64,000 bases of DNA from Arthrobacter sunyaminii (GCF_018866305.1 NZ_CP076456.1:682001-746000); one strand, 5' to 3'. Positions 9,138 through 17,731 are shown, numbered from the stretch's first letter. Numbers and translations are program-made. The notes: generated from the sequence alone by a model not told the origin.

Positions 9138-9701
9138 ATGAACCCGATAGAGAGTCTCGTCAGCAATTTACACGAGCTGGCAGCCCAGGTGCCCGAGATT
9201 ATTCAGCCGCTTGTCGTGGCGCTGGCCGGGGCAGTCCCTTTTGTCGAGGGGGAGGGAGGTGCCATTATCGGCGTGGTCGGTGGAATGCACGTGATCATCG
9301 CCGCGATCGCCGCCGCGGCCGGTAACTTTCTCAGCGTTCTTGTGGTGGTCCTTCTCGGTTCCCGGGCGCGTCACGCAGTGGTGGAACGCCGAGCCGTGCA
9401 CGCCGTGGCGGCGGGGGCAGCGGCAGCCGGAGGATCGGTGGAAACGCTCCCGGCCGTTTCCGTGAAGCCTGAGTCCAAGGGCCAGCAGCGGTTCAAGAGG
9501 TGGCTTGTGCGGTTCGGTGTCCCGGGGGCCAGCATCCTCGGCCCGCTGGCGATTCCGACCCAGTTCACCTCTGCAATGCTCGTTGCCGCCGGCACTCCGC
9601 GCGGTTGGGTCCTGCTCTGGCAGGCAGTAGCCATCATCCTGTGGACAACCGTTGCGGCTGTCTCGGTCTGGGCTGCTCTCACGTTTATTGTTCTCGCGTG
9701 A
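9138..9701 (+). CDS. Small multidrug export family-like membrane protein
   Basis: 187 residues with four to five hydrophobic segments. The 'GAVPFVEGEGGAIIGVVGGM' stretch resembles the P-F-x-E-x-x-G signature of the family named putative small multidrug export protein, and the C-terminal half ('GVPGASILGPLAIPTQFTSAMLVAAG') fits the second half of that fold. A soluble basic loop lies around residues 75-125. The family name is historical; actual transport has not been shown for most members. It is a single gene behind its own promoter candidate and converges on the VOC gene, overlapping it by 17 bases. Confidence 0.7.
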   Translation: MNPIESLVSNLHELAAQVPEIIQPLVVALAGAVPFVEGEGGAIIGVVGGMHVIIAAIAAAAGNFLSVLVVVLLGSRARHAVVERRAVHAVAAGAAAAGGSVETLPAVSVKPESKGQQRFKRWLVRFGVPGASILGPLAIPTQFTSAMLVAAGTPRGWVLLWQAVAIILWTTVAAVSVWAALTFIVLA

Positions 9702-10107
9702 CCTCCTTGCGCGGTATCAGCGGATGCTCGGCACGGACCTTCATTTCCTGGACCATCCAGCTGTTGCCGTCCGGGTCGCTGAAACCGAAGAAGGTGCCGC
9801 CGTCGCGCTCGTCGAAAACGGTAATCTCGCCCGCTTCCACGCCGCGGCCCAGCAGCTCCTCGCGGGCCGCCCGCGCATCGGAGACCACGAGCTGCATTCC
9901 GTGCAACGCCCCGGGCTCCATCTGCTGCTGGGCCGGATTGCCGATCACGATGGAACACCCCGACCCCGGCGGCGTCAGCTGGGCAAAATCCATGTCGCCG
10001 GCAGTTGTGCGGTGGTCCAGGGTGAAGCCCATCTGGTCACGGTAGAAGGCAATGGCACGGTCCAGATCGGTGACCGGAACCTGCACTACTTCGAGGGTCC
10101 ACTCCAC
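9685..10107 (-). CDS. VOC (glyoxalase/bleomycin-resistance) family protein
   Basis: 140 residues in two beta-alpha-beta-beta-beta modules: the first starts 'VQVPVTDLDRAIAFYRDQMGF', the second ends 'GFSDPDGNSWMVQE'. This is the common VOC fold, which binds a divalent metal and a small substrate; the specific reaction cannot be assigned. GTG 10107 is the start, two bases after the stop of the SRPBCC gene, so it is the last gene of the arsR operon. VOC and SRPBCC proteins next to an ArsR regulator are a recurrent stress or detoxification arrangement in actinobacteria. Confidence 0.85.
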   Translation of the reverse strand: MEWTLEVVQVPVTDLDRAIAFYRDQMGFTLDHRTTAGDMDFAQLTPPGSGCSIVIGNPAQQQMEPGALHGMQLVVSDARAAREELLGRGVEAGEITVFDERDGGTFFGFSDPDGNSWMVQEMKVRAEHPLIPRKEVTREQ

Positions 10108-10109
10108 GG

Positions 10110-10610
10110 TTACTCCCTCCCTTCCGGGGCTTCGGTGGGGAGGGACGCGAGAAGGTCATCCAGCTGGTTGTAGCCGGAGGACATGCCCTCTTCCATGCCG
10201 TTGCCTAGGAACTCGTCCCGGGATTCAACCGACGGGTACAGGGAGCGGCCGGTCAGCAGTGTCCTGCCGCCGGGCAGCTCGGTGAACGTGCTGTATTCCA
10301 ACGTCACCACGTCCGGGTAACCCTCGAATTCGAAGGTCTGCAGCACGAAGTCGTCCTGGCGCAGAGCGTGGAAGGCACCCCTGAAGGCGTATTCGTCCTC
10401 GCCCCGGCACTGCACAAACCGGTAGGCGCCGCCGGTACGCGGTTCGAAGACATCAATCCGGGTGGTGAGGTCCTGCGGTCCGATCCACCGGGCGAACAAC
10501 TCCGGGTCGGTATGGGCGCGGAAGACGTCGCTGACCGGGAAATCGAATTCACGGGAGTAATCCATAGAGGGCTCGCCCGCCGGCGCGCTGAGGTTCAGAG
10601 GGTTGCTCAT
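10110..10610 (-). CDS. SRPBCC (AHSA1-like) family protein, second copy
   Basis: 166 residues of the START/Bet v1-like SRPBCC fold: 'FPVSDVFRAHTDPELFARWIGP' followed by 'TGGAYRF' and a C-terminal helix 'GMSSGYNQLDDLLA'. AHSA1-like proteins form a hydrophobic ligand cavity and often partner with ArsR regulators. It is about 40 percent similar by eye to the preceding gene, so the two are tandem paralogues. ATG 10610 overlaps the upstream stop as TGATG; a GTG three bases earlier is less likely. Ligand unknown. Confidence 0.88.
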   Translation of the reverse strand: MSNPLNLSAPAGEPSMDYSREFDFPVSDVFRAHTDPELFARWIGPQDLTTRIDVFEPRTGGAYRFVQCRGEDEYAFRGAFHALRQDDFVLQTFEFEGYPDVVTLEYSTFTELPGGRTLLTGRSLYPSVESRDEFLGNGMEEGMSSGYNQLDDLLASLPTEAPEGRE

Positions 10611-11116
10611 CACGCGCCCCGTCCCTGCAGCGTTTCCGGCTGGAGCTGGGCGAGTAGCTCCTCCATCCGGTCAAAGCCCTCGGCGACGCCGGATTCCATG
10701 CCGGAAGCCGCCATCCCGTCCCGTGCCTCCATGGAGGGGTAAACGGAATGGGCAGAGATCCGGGTGCGGCCGCCGTCGAGCGCCTCAAGGGTCATGAACT
10801 CCAGGCTGGTGACATCGGGGTACCCGGAGAATTCGAAAGTTTGGATGGCGGACTCGTTCTCCCGCACGGTGTGGAAGATGCCTCTGAATTCATAGGGGAC
10901 CCCCTCCGGCCCGGTGTGGATGTAGCTGTAGGAGCCGCCGGTACGGAAGTCGTAGTGATTGATGTCCATCTTCATGCCGCGCGGACCAAGCCACTGGACC
11001 ACCAGGTCCGGCTCGGCGTAGGCCCGGAAGACCTGCTCCACGGGATAATCCACCTCGCGGGTGAAATCAATAAACGGAAGCCCGTCCGGGACGTTGAGTT
11101 TCAGTGCGTTCGTCAT
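10610..11116 (-). CDS. SRPBCC (AHSA1-like) family protein, first copy
   Basis: 168 residues with the same module order as its downstream paralogue: 'YPVEQVFRAYAEPDLVVQWLGP', 'RTGGSYSYIHTGPEG', and the C-terminal helix 'GVAEGFDRMEELLAQ'. The start ATG overlaps the arsR stop (ATGA), which indicates translational coupling. Tandem duplication plus strict coupling suggests the two proteins may act together, possibly as a heterodimer or on two related ligands; that is inference. Confidence 0.88.
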   Translation of the reverse strand: MTNALKLNVPDGLPFIDFTREVDYPVEQVFRAYAEPDLVVQWLGPRGMKMDINHYDFRTGGSYSYIHTGPEGVPYEFRGIFHTVRENESAIQTFEFSGYPDVTSLEFMTLEALDGGRTRISAHSVYPSMEARDGMAASGMESGVAEGFDRMEELLAQLQPETLQGRGA

Positions 11117-11475
11117 GGCAATTCCTTTGCCTGCTGGCCGCCTTTCACAGCGGTCTCTGTGCTGAGCACGGCATCAAGGCTGCGGAACTGCTCCTCGCGG
11201 ACCAGCCGGTACTGGCCGATCCAGGCGGTGAGCGCCTCCAACCGCGCGGGATTCAGGTGGACGGGGCGGCGCTGGGCGTCACGGCTGCGCGTGACGAGCT
11301 GTGCCTGCTCGAGGACCTGAATATGCTTCGAGACTGCCTGCTTGGAAATCTCGAAGGGTTCCGCAAGTTCGTTGACCGTGGCCGGGCCCCGGGACAACCG
11401 GGCGATGATGCGGCGGCGGGCGGGATCGGCCAGGGCCAGAAACGCCCGGTCCAGATCTGCCTCGTCAGTGTTCAT
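11113..11475 (-). CDS. ArsR family transcriptional regulator (SdpR-like, no metal cysteines)
   Basis: 120 residues from ATG 11475; an upstream TTG at 11502 is open but would place the start inside the palindromic operator. The winged helix is clear: 'LADPARRRIIARLSRGPATVNELAEPF', recognition helix 'ISKQAVSKHIQVLEQAQLV', wing 'RRPVHLNP'. No CxC or other metal motif is present, as is usual for ArsR members coupled to SRPBCC genes. It heads a four-gene operon (arsR-SRPBCC-SRPBCC-VOC) with overlapping stops and starts, and probably represses it through the inverted repeat just upstream. Confidence 0.88.
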   Translation of the reverse strand: MNTDEADLDRAFLALADPARRRIIARLSRGPATVNELAEPFEISKQAVSKHIQVLEQAQLVTRSRDAQRRPVHLNPARLEALTAWIGQYRLVREEQFRSLDAVLSTETAVKGGQQAKELP

Positions 11476-11494
11476 GGCGTTGGTCAGCTTCTGT

Positions 11495-11534
11495 GTAATC
11501 AAGGTACTGGTTGTTCAACCTGTTGGTTGATTAC
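11495..11534 (-). promoter_or_regulatory. Nested inverted repeats, candidate ArsR operator
   Basis: Outer arms GTAATCAA (11495-11502) and TTGATTAC (11527-11534) are perfect inverted repeats. Inner arms GGTTG and CAACC (11509-11520) share exactly the same centre (11514/11515). CAACC also pairs with GGTTG at 11525-11529. The site lies directly upstream of arsR, as expected for an autoregulated operon. Binding is inferred. Confidence 0.6.
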
Positions 11535-11652
11535 GAAGCTACGCCCGCGGTCCGACGACGTCAACGGGTCTGCAAACTTTTGTCGGAGACTTTTCGAGTC
11601 CGCCCGTGCCCGCCGGTATTCACAGGCACCGGCCCCCGCCGGACAATGGAGC

Positions 11653-11946
11653 ATGACTAGTTCGGTATCGCGTTCTCATCCCCGCGGCGAGCCCGCTTTC
11701 CACTGGGGCAGCTTTGTCTTCGGACTGATCATGCTGCTGCTGGTGATTGCGCAGGGGGTGGCCTCCGGCCTGCCGGGCTACGTGGGCATGGCCGGGCTGA
11801 TCCTGCTGCTGACCGGCCTGTATGCCTTCTTCACCCACCGGCCCTCCTGGCTGTGGCTGCACCATCGGCGGGACGCGGCCATTGTGGCGGTCATCGGCCT
11901 GGCGGCGTTCATCCTGGCACTGGGCATTCATCTCGGCAGGGCCTAG
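11653..11946 (+). CDS. Small integral membrane protein
   Basis: 97 residues with three hydrophobic segments ('FVFGLIMLLLVIAQGVA', 'GYVGMAGLILLLTGLYAFF', 'AAIVAVIGLAAFILALGI') and a basic loop 'HHRRD' between the second and third. The pattern resembles small actinobacterial membrane proteins of unknown function. ATG 11653 is used; GGAG is only one base away, so initiation may depend on another signal. It converges on gluQ with a four-base overlap. No function can be assigned. Confidence 0.65.
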   Translation: MTSSVSRSHPRGEPAFHWGSFVFGLIMLLLVIAQGVASGLPGYVGMAGLILLLTGLYAFFTHRPSWLWLHHRRDAAIVAVIGLAAFILALGIHLGRA

Positions 11947-12872
11947 AGGCCCGGCAGGACAGACCCCGGCGAGTCGAATACCCACGGTCCGCGCGGCAGC
12001 AAGGCCGGAGAAAACGCATCCAGTGCATTCTCCAGCGTTCCCGGCGGCAGGTTCAGGGACGCCAGGATCAGGTTCCGCACGTCATCCGAATCCATGCCGA
12101 TGCCGGCCAGCGCCGTCAGGGTGATGGCGCCGTCGCGCTTCGCCAGCCGCTGGCCGGCTCCGTTCAGGACCAGCGGCACATGCGCATACACCACTTCGGG
12201 CAGGCCAAGCAGTGAGGCGAGGTAGGCCTGCCGGGGAGCGGAAGTGAGCAAATCGCCGCCGCGGACCACCTGGTCAATGCCCTGGGCGGCGTCGTCGATG
12301 ACCACGGCCAGGTTGTACGGCGGCACACCGTCGTTGCGCAGCAGCACCATGTCATCCACCGGCCCCGTAAACGTGCCGTGCAGCAAATCCTTCACGGTGT
12401 ACTGCTCTGCGTCGGCACGCAGGCGGAGAGCGGCGGGCCGGTCCCGGCGTCGTCGTGCCCGTTCCTCTTCCGTGAGGTTCCGGCAGGTTCCGGGGTAGGC
12501 ACCGGGCGGTGCATGAGGGGCCCGCGGCGCGTCGGCGATTTCGCTGCGGGTGCAGAAGCACTCATAAACCCTTCCGGCTTCGGACAGCCGGTCGATGGCC
12601 GCCAGGTAATACCCGGTGCGCTCGGACTGCCGCACCGGAACGGCATCCCAGGAGAGCCCGAGGGCGGTGAGATCCCGCAGCTGCGCAGCTTCCGTCCGCG
12701 AACGCTCGGGATCCAGGTCTTCCACTCGCAGCAGGAACCCGCGTCCGGAAGAGCGCGCAAACAGCCAGGCCAGCACGGCGGTGCGGAGGTTGCCGACGTG
12801 GAGATCCCCGGAGGGGCTGGGAGCGAAGCGGCCGGCTCCTGCTGTCATGGCGGCGGCGGGGGAGGCGGTCAC
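11943..12872 (-). CDS. gluQ: Glutamyl-Q tRNA(Asp) synthetase
   Basis: 309 residues, the length of the truncated GluRS paralogue that lacks the anticodon-binding domain. The class I signature appears as 'FAPSPSGDLHVGNLRTA', and the KMSKS counterpart as 'RLAKRDGA'. Cysteines of the zinc region are visible at 'YECFC' and in the following segment. The enzyme activates glutamate and attaches it to queuosine at position 34 of tRNA-Asp. GTG 12872 is chosen because AAGGTGG lies just upstream; the internal ATG 12848 has no ribosome binding site. A short inverted repeat precedes it. Confidence 0.9.
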   Translation of the reverse strand: MTASPAAAMTAGAGRFAPSPSGDLHVGNLRTAVLAWLFARSSGRGFLLRVEDLDPERSRTEAAQLRDLTALGLSWDAVPVRQSERTGYYLAAIDRLSEAGRVYECFCTRSEIADAPRAPHAPPGAYPGTCRNLTEEERARRRRDRPAALRLRADAEQYTVKDLLHGTFTGPVDDMVLLRNDGVPPYNLAVVIDDAAQGIDQVVRGGDLLTSAPRQAYLASLLGLPEVVYAHVPLVLNGAGQRLAKRDGAITLTALAGIGMDSDDVRNLILASLNLPPGTLENALDAFSPALLPRGPWVFDSPGSVLPGL

Positions 12873-12881
12873 TTGTCCACC

Positions 12882-12899
12882 TTACAAAACTGGTTGTAA
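12882..12899 (-). promoter_or_regulatory. Short inverted repeat upstream of gluQ
   Basis: TTACAA (12882-12887) and TTGTAA (12894-12899) are perfect six-base arms around a six-base spacer, ten bases upstream of the gluQ start. It could be an operator or part of the promoter; the short length makes chance possible. Confidence 0.3.
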
Positions 12900-12918
12900 A
12901 TCCAGTGCCATCGGCGCC

Positions 12919-13347
12919 TTACGCCAGTTCCTCGAAGAGCGTCAGTTGAAGCCCCTCCGGTGCGTTGAGCCGGGAGTTCAGCGACCGCCACGGGGTTTCC
13001 CGCGGTTCGGCCACCAGCTGGGCACCGCCGTCGACCGCCGCCGCGGTGGCGCTCCGTGCGTCGTCGACCTCGAAGGCCACCCGCAGCTTCAGGCTTGGCT
13101 TGCCGTTGGCTTCCACCCGGTCGATCATGCGGACCTGGGAGGCGTTGGCGATCTCCAGGGTGGCCCGTCCCGCGTCGAGGATGGTGACCTCGGCGCCGTC
13201 ACCGCCCGAGTAGGCCTCCTGCTGCGGCATGCCCAGCGTGTCACGGTAAAAGGCCAGGGCCGCTGCATAGTCCTCAGCGGCGATCACGAGGCGCAGCTGG
13301 CGGACGGGAGGAGCCGGAGACGACGGAGCGGGGTCTGTTGAGGTCAT
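12919..13347 (-). CDS. VOC family protein
   Basis: 142 residues from ATG 13347, the first good methionine ahead of the fold; a much longer open frame upstream would run into the divergent exonuclease promoter. Domain begins 'LRLVIAAEDYAAALAFYRDTLGM' and ends 'NAPEGLQLTLFEEL'. The two half-modules of the glyoxalase/extradiol dioxygenase fold are recognisable, but metal ligands are not certain. Reaction unknown. It is divergent from the exonuclease gene, with 122 bases between the starts. Confidence 0.82.
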   Translation of the reverse strand: MTSTDPAPSSPAPPVRQLRLVIAAEDYAAALAFYRDTLGMPQQEAYSGGDGAEVTILDAGRATLEIANASQVRMIDRVEANGKPSLKLRVAFEVDDARSATAAAVDGGAQLVAEPRETPWRSLNSRLNAPEGLQLTLFEELA

Positions 13348-13469
13348 GCCGGCACAACCGTCTGCGGGGCGTTTGAATTCCCGGAGGAAAGGTAAAGTAG
13401 AGGGCCGCCGCTCGCGGTTTCGATGCCCCGGCTGAGTTCGGCCGGAAACCCCAAGGACCTCCACACAAC

Positions 13470-15056
13470 ATGACACTGAACTTCACCGCGATCGACTTTG
13501 AAACAGCCAACGGATCGCGGGCCTCGGCCTGTGCCCTGGGCATGGTGAAGGTTCGCAGCGGACAGATTGTGGAGCGGGGGCATTGGCTCCTGAGGCCCAC
13601 CGACGGCGGAGGATTCCAGCAGCGCAATATCGACGTCCACGGCATTACTGAAGCCATGGTGGCCGGTGCACCCACCTGGGCCCAGGTCCATTCCGAGATT
13701 GCCGCGTTCATCGCCGACGACGCAGTGATCGCCCACAACGCAGCCTTTGACCTTGACGTTTTCCGCAAAACCAGCGAGACGGCCGGAATCGTATCAACAC
13801 CGTATCGCTCCGGCTGCTCGGTGAAACTGGCGCAGAGCCTGCTGGCACTGGAGAATCACAAGCTGCCCACCGTTCATGCGGCACTGGGTTTCGGAGCTTT
13901 CCAGCACCACGACGGGCTGGCCGATGCCGAGGCCTGCGCCAATATCACCATCGCCCTGGCAGGCAGGGAAGAACTGGCGGACATCGATGCCGTGCTGGCG
14001 CTGTGCGGGTCCAGGACCCCGGCGGGATCCAGAGGGGCCTCAGCCGGTTCAAACCAGGCTGCCGCCGCAACTTCGGGGGCAGGCCGGGCACAGCGGTTCG
14101 CGCCGCGCACCGCTCTGGCCCTCGCCGAACCGGTGACCGAGCTCTCCGCCAAAATGAACGGACACATGGTGTCCTTCACCGGTGACTTTTCCGTGGAACG
14201 CCCGGTCCTGCAGCAGCTGGTCCTGGCACACGGCGGGGCGCTGAACAACCATGCCCCAACGCGCACCACCACGCTGCTGGTGGTGGGGAACTGGGACGCA
14301 GAGATGCTGCGGCCCGGCGCCGTCGTCAGCCGCTCCGTTCAAAAAGCCCAGGACCTGCGCGCCAAGGGCCAAGCCCTGGAGATCATCGGTGAAGCGGCGT
14401 TCTGGCAGCTGCTGGACGCTGATCCGGCGGCTGCGGCGGAGGCTGCCGCAGCCGCCGCGCTGCTGCCCTCCGCCTACGAGCCGCTGTCCCTGGCCGATGC
14501 CCCGCCGGCGCTGCCCAAGCGCCGCGATGTAAAGGGCATGGGTGCAGTCCTGGCCCGGATGGGGCCGGCCGAGCTCGCCGCTGCCACTTTCAAGAGTGAG
14601 CATTACGGGGTATTCCGGGTCTCCGGCACCGCCTTCAAATCCCCGGTGCTCGGAGTGCGGATGCTCGGCCACCGCAGCATCGAAAACAACGGCAAACCCG
14701 AGCGGGACATCCATTCCCTGACGGTTCTGCAGGACGAGGATGCTGCCTTTGTTGCCGTCCTCACCGCAGGCCTTTCCGAGGACGGGGCCGCTGACCTGCT
14801 GCTGGGCCGCGTCCGGCACGGGGACGTGGTGACCGCAGTGTTTGACGCCCTGGGCGGCCCGTTCGTGGTTCAGGGAGTGGCGGTTTACGCTCCCGTTGCC
14901 GACATGTTCATGCTCGGCTCGATGATTCTGGCACGCCACGGACGGCCCGGAACGAAGCTCAGCTCGCTGCAGTCGGTCATCCCGCGCGCCGAGCATACGC
15001 TGGCGGTGCCCGAGACGATCAGCGCCTGGGACTTCTACGAATCCTCGGCCGACTAG
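13470..15056 (+). CDS. DEDDh exonuclease with BRCT domain (DnaQ epsilon-like)
   Basis: 528 residues. The N-terminal 170 residues are a DnaQ-type 3'-5' exonuclease with 'IDFETAN' (D9/E11), 'IAHNAAFDLDVF' and 'HDGLADAEACA', so all five DEDDh residues are in place. An Ala/Gly/Ser-rich linker leads to a BRCT domain (about 225-310: 'MVSFTGDFSVERPVLQQLVLAHGG', '...TTTLLVVGNW'). The final 180 residues form a region I do not recognise. Exonuclease-BRCT fusions are known in actinobacteria and are presumed to act in DNA repair or proofreading. The start has AAGGA upstream. Confidence 0.85.
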   Translation: MTLNFTAIDFETANGSRASACALGMVKVRSGQIVERGHWLLRPTDGGGFQQRNIDVHGITEAMVAGAPTWAQVHSEIAAFIADDAVIAHNAAFDLDVFRKTSETAGIVSTPYRSGCSVKLAQSLLALENHKLPTVHAALGFGAFQHHDGLADAEACANITIALAGREELADIDAVLALCGSRTPAGSRGASAGSNQAAAATSGAGRAQRFAPRTALALAEPVTELSAKMNGHMVSFTGDFSVERPVLQQLVLAHGGALNNHAPTRTTTLLVVGNWDAEMLRPGAVVSRSVQKAQDLRAKGQALEIIGEAAFWQLLDADPAAAAEAAAAAALLPSAYEPLSLADAPPALPKRRDVKGMGAVLARMGPAELAAATFKSEHYGVFRVSGTAFKSPVLGVRMLGHRSIENNGKPERDIHSLTVLQDEDAAFVAVLTAGLSEDGAADLLLGRVRHGDVVTAVFDALGGPFVVQGVAVYAPVADMFMLGSMILARHGRPGTKLSSLQSVIPRAEHTLAVPETISAWDFYESSAD

Positions 15057-15116
15057 GAGCTAAGCTGTTGCAGCCCGCCGGAAGCCGGGCTATACCTCTA
15101 TACAGGAGGTGTCGGC

Positions 15117-15974
15117 ATGCACGGTGGACAGAGACGCCCGGGGTATTCACTGAGCGAACCCGCCCCTGACGTCTTTTTTGTGGAGGGACCGGCGTCCAAC
15201 TGGGTCATCCTGCGCCGCGGGCCGGAGTTCACCCTGATCGACGGCGGCTATCCCGGCGACCTGCCGCTGGTGCTGGCTTCGATTTCTGAGGCCGGCCTGG
15301 ACCCGGCCGATGCATCCGCCGTCCTCATCACGCACGCGCACATCGACCACGCGGGCACTGCCGGCCACTTCGCCGCGGCATTCGGCATTCCCGTTCTGTG
15401 CAGCGTGCCCGAGCTCCCGTATCTGCTGGGGGAGGACCGGGATCAGGTCTCGGTGCGGCGTATTCTCAGCCGGGCCTGGCAGCCCTCGGTGCTGCACTGG
15501 TCCTGGCACGTCCTGGCGTCCGGCGGCGCCTCCCGGGTGGCGGTGCTGACGGCAGCGGCGTGGGCCGACGACGGCGAACTGGCAGCGCTGCCGGGATCCC
15601 CCGCAGCAGTCCCCACCCCGGGCCACACACCCGGACACACGGCTTTTTACCTGCCGGCGGCGCATGCTGCCGTCACGGGTGATGCTCTGATCACCGGCCA
15701 CGCCATCAGCCGGCGCCGGGGCCCGCAGATGCTTGATCCGATGTTCCATTCCGACGAAACCGGTGCGCGCCGCTCGCTGTCACAGTTGGGGAAGCTGGAT
15801 GCTTCGCTGCTGCTGCCCGGTCATGGACCCGCCGTCCGGACGGCGATGAGCCGGGCCGTGGGAACCGTACGGTCCCGCGCCGCAGTGCCGAAACGGAAGT
15901 TTGTGGTGCCGGGGCCGGTAGGCGGGTTTGCTGAACCCACCTACGGGCGGAGTGCTGCAGGCTCAGAACGGTAA
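15117..15974 (+). CDS. MBL-fold metallo-hydrolase
   Basis: 285 residues with the metallo-beta-lactamase signature HAHIDHAG (H-x-H-x-D-H), a third-ligand region 'TPGHTPGHTAFYLP', the bridging aspartate in 'VTGDALI' and the final histidine in 'LLPGHGPAV'. All metal ligands look intact. Members hydrolyse thioesters, lactones, phosphodiesters and others; the substrate is not predictable here. ATG 15117 follows a strong AGGAGGTG site. A small hairpin (15072-15091) between this gene and the exonuclease may act as a weak terminator. Confidence 0.88.
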   Translation: MHGGQRRPGYSLSEPAPDVFFVEGPASNWVILRRGPEFTLIDGGYPGDLPLVLASISEAGLDPADASAVLITHAHIDHAGTAGHFAAAFGIPVLCSVPELPYLLGEDRDQVSVRRILSRAWQPSVLHWSWHVLASGGASRVAVLTAAAWADDGELAALPGSPAAVPTPGHTPGHTAFYLPAAHAAVTGDALITGHAISRRRGPQMLDPMFHSDETGARRSLSQLGKLDASLLLPGHGPAVRTAMSRAVGTVRSRAAVPKRKFVVPGPVGGFAEPTYGRSAAGSER

Positions 15975-16049
15975 GCGGCAGGGTCCGGCAGCACTTGCAC
16001 ATCCTTTTGGGCTGGGAACCGCTGTACCGCTGGTGTCGAAAGGATCTCC

Positions 16050-16871
16050 ATGAACTCTGAATTCGGGCCGAGGCACCTGCTTTCCGACGCCGTCGCTACC
16101 GCAACAATGTCGCCGATCGAAGCACGCATGCTCTTTCGCAGCGGCATGGTCACGCCAACGGCAGGCTGGGCCGCCGGCTATGCGCAGGCGAACCTGATCA
16201 TTGTGCCCAAGACCCAGGCCTTCGATATGTTGCTTTTTGCCCAGCGGAACCCGAAACCCTGTCCCATTTTGGGAGTGTTCGACGCCGGCCAGACTTCCGG
16301 GCCGCTGCTGGCCGAGGGGGACATCCGGACGGACCTGCCCCGGTACACGGTGTATGTGGACGGTGAAGTGGTCGCAGAGCCGACGGATATCTCCGGGTAC
16401 TGGCGCACTGACCTGGTGACCTTCATTGTGGGCTGCAGCTTTACCTTTGAAGCAGCGCTGCAGGAGGGCGGCATCCGCATCGCACACATCGACCAGGGCA
16501 CCAACGCGCCCATGTACCGGACCTCCATCCGGTGCCGGCCGGCCGGGAGCATCAGCGGTCCCCTGGTGGTGTCAATGCGGCCGATTCCCGCCTCGCAGGT
16601 GGCCGACGCCGTTCGGATCACCTCCCGCTATCCCGCTGTGCACGGGGCTCCGGTGCATGTGGGAAGCCCTGCGGAGCTGGGCATCGCTGATCTGGACCAT
16701 CCGGACTTCGGTGATCCGGTGGAGATTGCGGCAGGAGAGGTACCCGTGTTCTGGGCCTGCGGGGTAACCCCGCAGGCCGCTGTCATGGAATCAAAGCCGT
16801 GGCTGGCCATCGGACAGGCTCCCGGGCACATGCTTATTACAGACGCACGGGACAGTTCGTACCTGGTGTGA
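16050..16871 (+). CDS. DUF1445 family putative hydro-lyase
   Basis: 273 residues matching the DUF1445 (D-glutamate cyclase-like/putative hydro-lyase) family in length and motifs: '[12 protein letters not shown]', '[11 protein letters not shown]', '[17 protein letters not shown]', '[13 protein letters not shown]', '[13 protein letters not shown]' and the terminal 'GHMLITD'. Family members are often linked to amino-acid or allophanate-type catabolism, but no such neighbours are present. It stands alone between the MBL hydrolase and a convergent TetR gene. Confidence 0.88.
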   Translation: MNSEFGPRHLLSDAVATATMSPIEARMLFRSGMVTPTAGWAAGYAQANLIIVPKTQAFDMLLFAQRNPKPCPILGVFDAGQTSGPLLAEGDIRTDLPRYTVYVDGEVVAEPTDISGYWRTDLVTFIVGCSFTFEAALQEGGIRIAHIDQGTNAPMYRTSIRCRPAGSISGPLVVSMRPIPASQVADAVRITSRYPAVHGAPVHVGSPAELGIADLDHPDFGDPVEIAAGEVPVFWACGVTPQAAVMESKPWLAIGQAPGHMLITDARDSSYLV

Positions 16872-16887
16872 GCCGCGCCAGGGGGAA

Positions 16888-17058
16888 TCAATAAGCCGTA
16901 GTTCGGCGTCCGGTTAGGGCGCCAGATGTCCCAGCATCCGCCTCGGCGGCGTCGAGGTAGCCGCGCAGCGCCTCGGCTGCCTCCGCCCGCCGGCCGGCCC
17001 GGAGCAGTACGACCAGCGACGCGTTTTCCTCGACATAGCGGGTGTGGAAATCGGGTTC
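16888..17058 (-). pseudogene. Possible C-terminal remnant of a GntR/FCD-type regulator
   Basis: On the minus strand, directly downstream of the tetR stop and in another frame, an open stretch encodes 'TRYVEENASLVVLLRAGRR' followed by 'AEAAEALRGYLDAAE'. This looks like the last helix pair of an FCD ligand-binding domain of GntR regulators. There is no start codon or ribosome binding site, and no DNA-binding part. It may be a fragment left by deletion or recombination. Family match is by eye only. Confidence 0.4.
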
Positions 17059-17059
17059 A

Positions 17060-17731
17060 CTATTGCACCAGCAGGCCGGCAAGACCATCGAGAATGATGC
17101 GAAGCCCCACTCCGAACTCCGCACCGAAGCTGTAGTCCGGCTGCATGGCGCGGTCCATCGCCATCTCCGCCAGGTAGGGCAACTTGTCGGCCGGAATGGC
17201 GCGGGCCATGGCCTTCACGATCTGCGGATCTGCGTCGGGGACGCCGACCGGCAGGCCGGCCTCCTGCAGTGCGAAACCGTAGATGTAGCTGTCCAGCAGG
17301 GCATAGGCGTGACCGGCCGCGTCCAGCGAGAAACCCGCCCGGCGCAGCACGCCCAGTGTGGCATCGTGGTGGCGCAGGTTGGCGGCGCCCGGCTTCGTGC
17401 GCGTCTCCATCAGGCCCACCGCCCACGGGTGGCGGGACAGTGCGGTCCGCATGCCGTGGGCGCGGGCCTCCATGGCCGCACGCCATCCGCCGGGCGTTTC
17501 GGAGGGCACCTGCACCTCGTCAAAAACCAAGTCGATCAGCCCGTCCAGGATGTCTTCCTTGTTGGCCACGTGATGGTAGAGCGACATCGGCTGCACCGAC
17601 AGTTCCGTGGCCAGGGAGCGCATGGTCAGCGAGCCTAGTCCGCCGTCGTCGGCAATACGGGCGGCCGTCTGCAGAACCCGTTCGCGGGTCAGGGGCTGAC
17701 GGGGGTGGGCGGAAGCGTTTGTGGAAGTCAT
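17060..17731 (-). CDS. TetR family regulator (TetR-C1 type)
   Basis: 223 residues. The N-terminal HTH is 'LTRERVLQTAARIADDGGLG', 'SLTMRSLATELSVQPMSLYHHVANKEDIL'; the C-terminal domain resembles the tetracycline-repressor class ('HPWAVGLMETRTKPGAANL', 'LLDSYIYGFALQEAGLP'). It is divergent from an oxidoreductase gene. The 94-base gap contains two adjacent palindromes that fit a TetR operator pair, so it probably represses itself and the oxidoreductase. The inducer is unknown. Confidence 0.9.
   Translation of the reverse strand: MTSTNASAHPRQPLTRERVLQTAARIADDGGLGSLTMRSLATELSVQPMSLYHHVANKEDILDGLIDLVFDEVQVPSETPGGWRAAMEARAHGMRTALSRHPWAVGLMETRTKPGAANLRHHDATLGVLRRAGFSLDAAGHAYALLDSYIYGFALQEAGLPVGVPDADPQIVKAMARAIPADKLPYLAEMAMDRAMQPDYSFGAEFGVGLRIILDGLAGLLVQ

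Noticed and set aside
13373..13398. TTGAAT and TAAAGT as a promoter for the exonuclease gene
   Set aside because: The spacer is only 14 bases, too short for a standard promoter.
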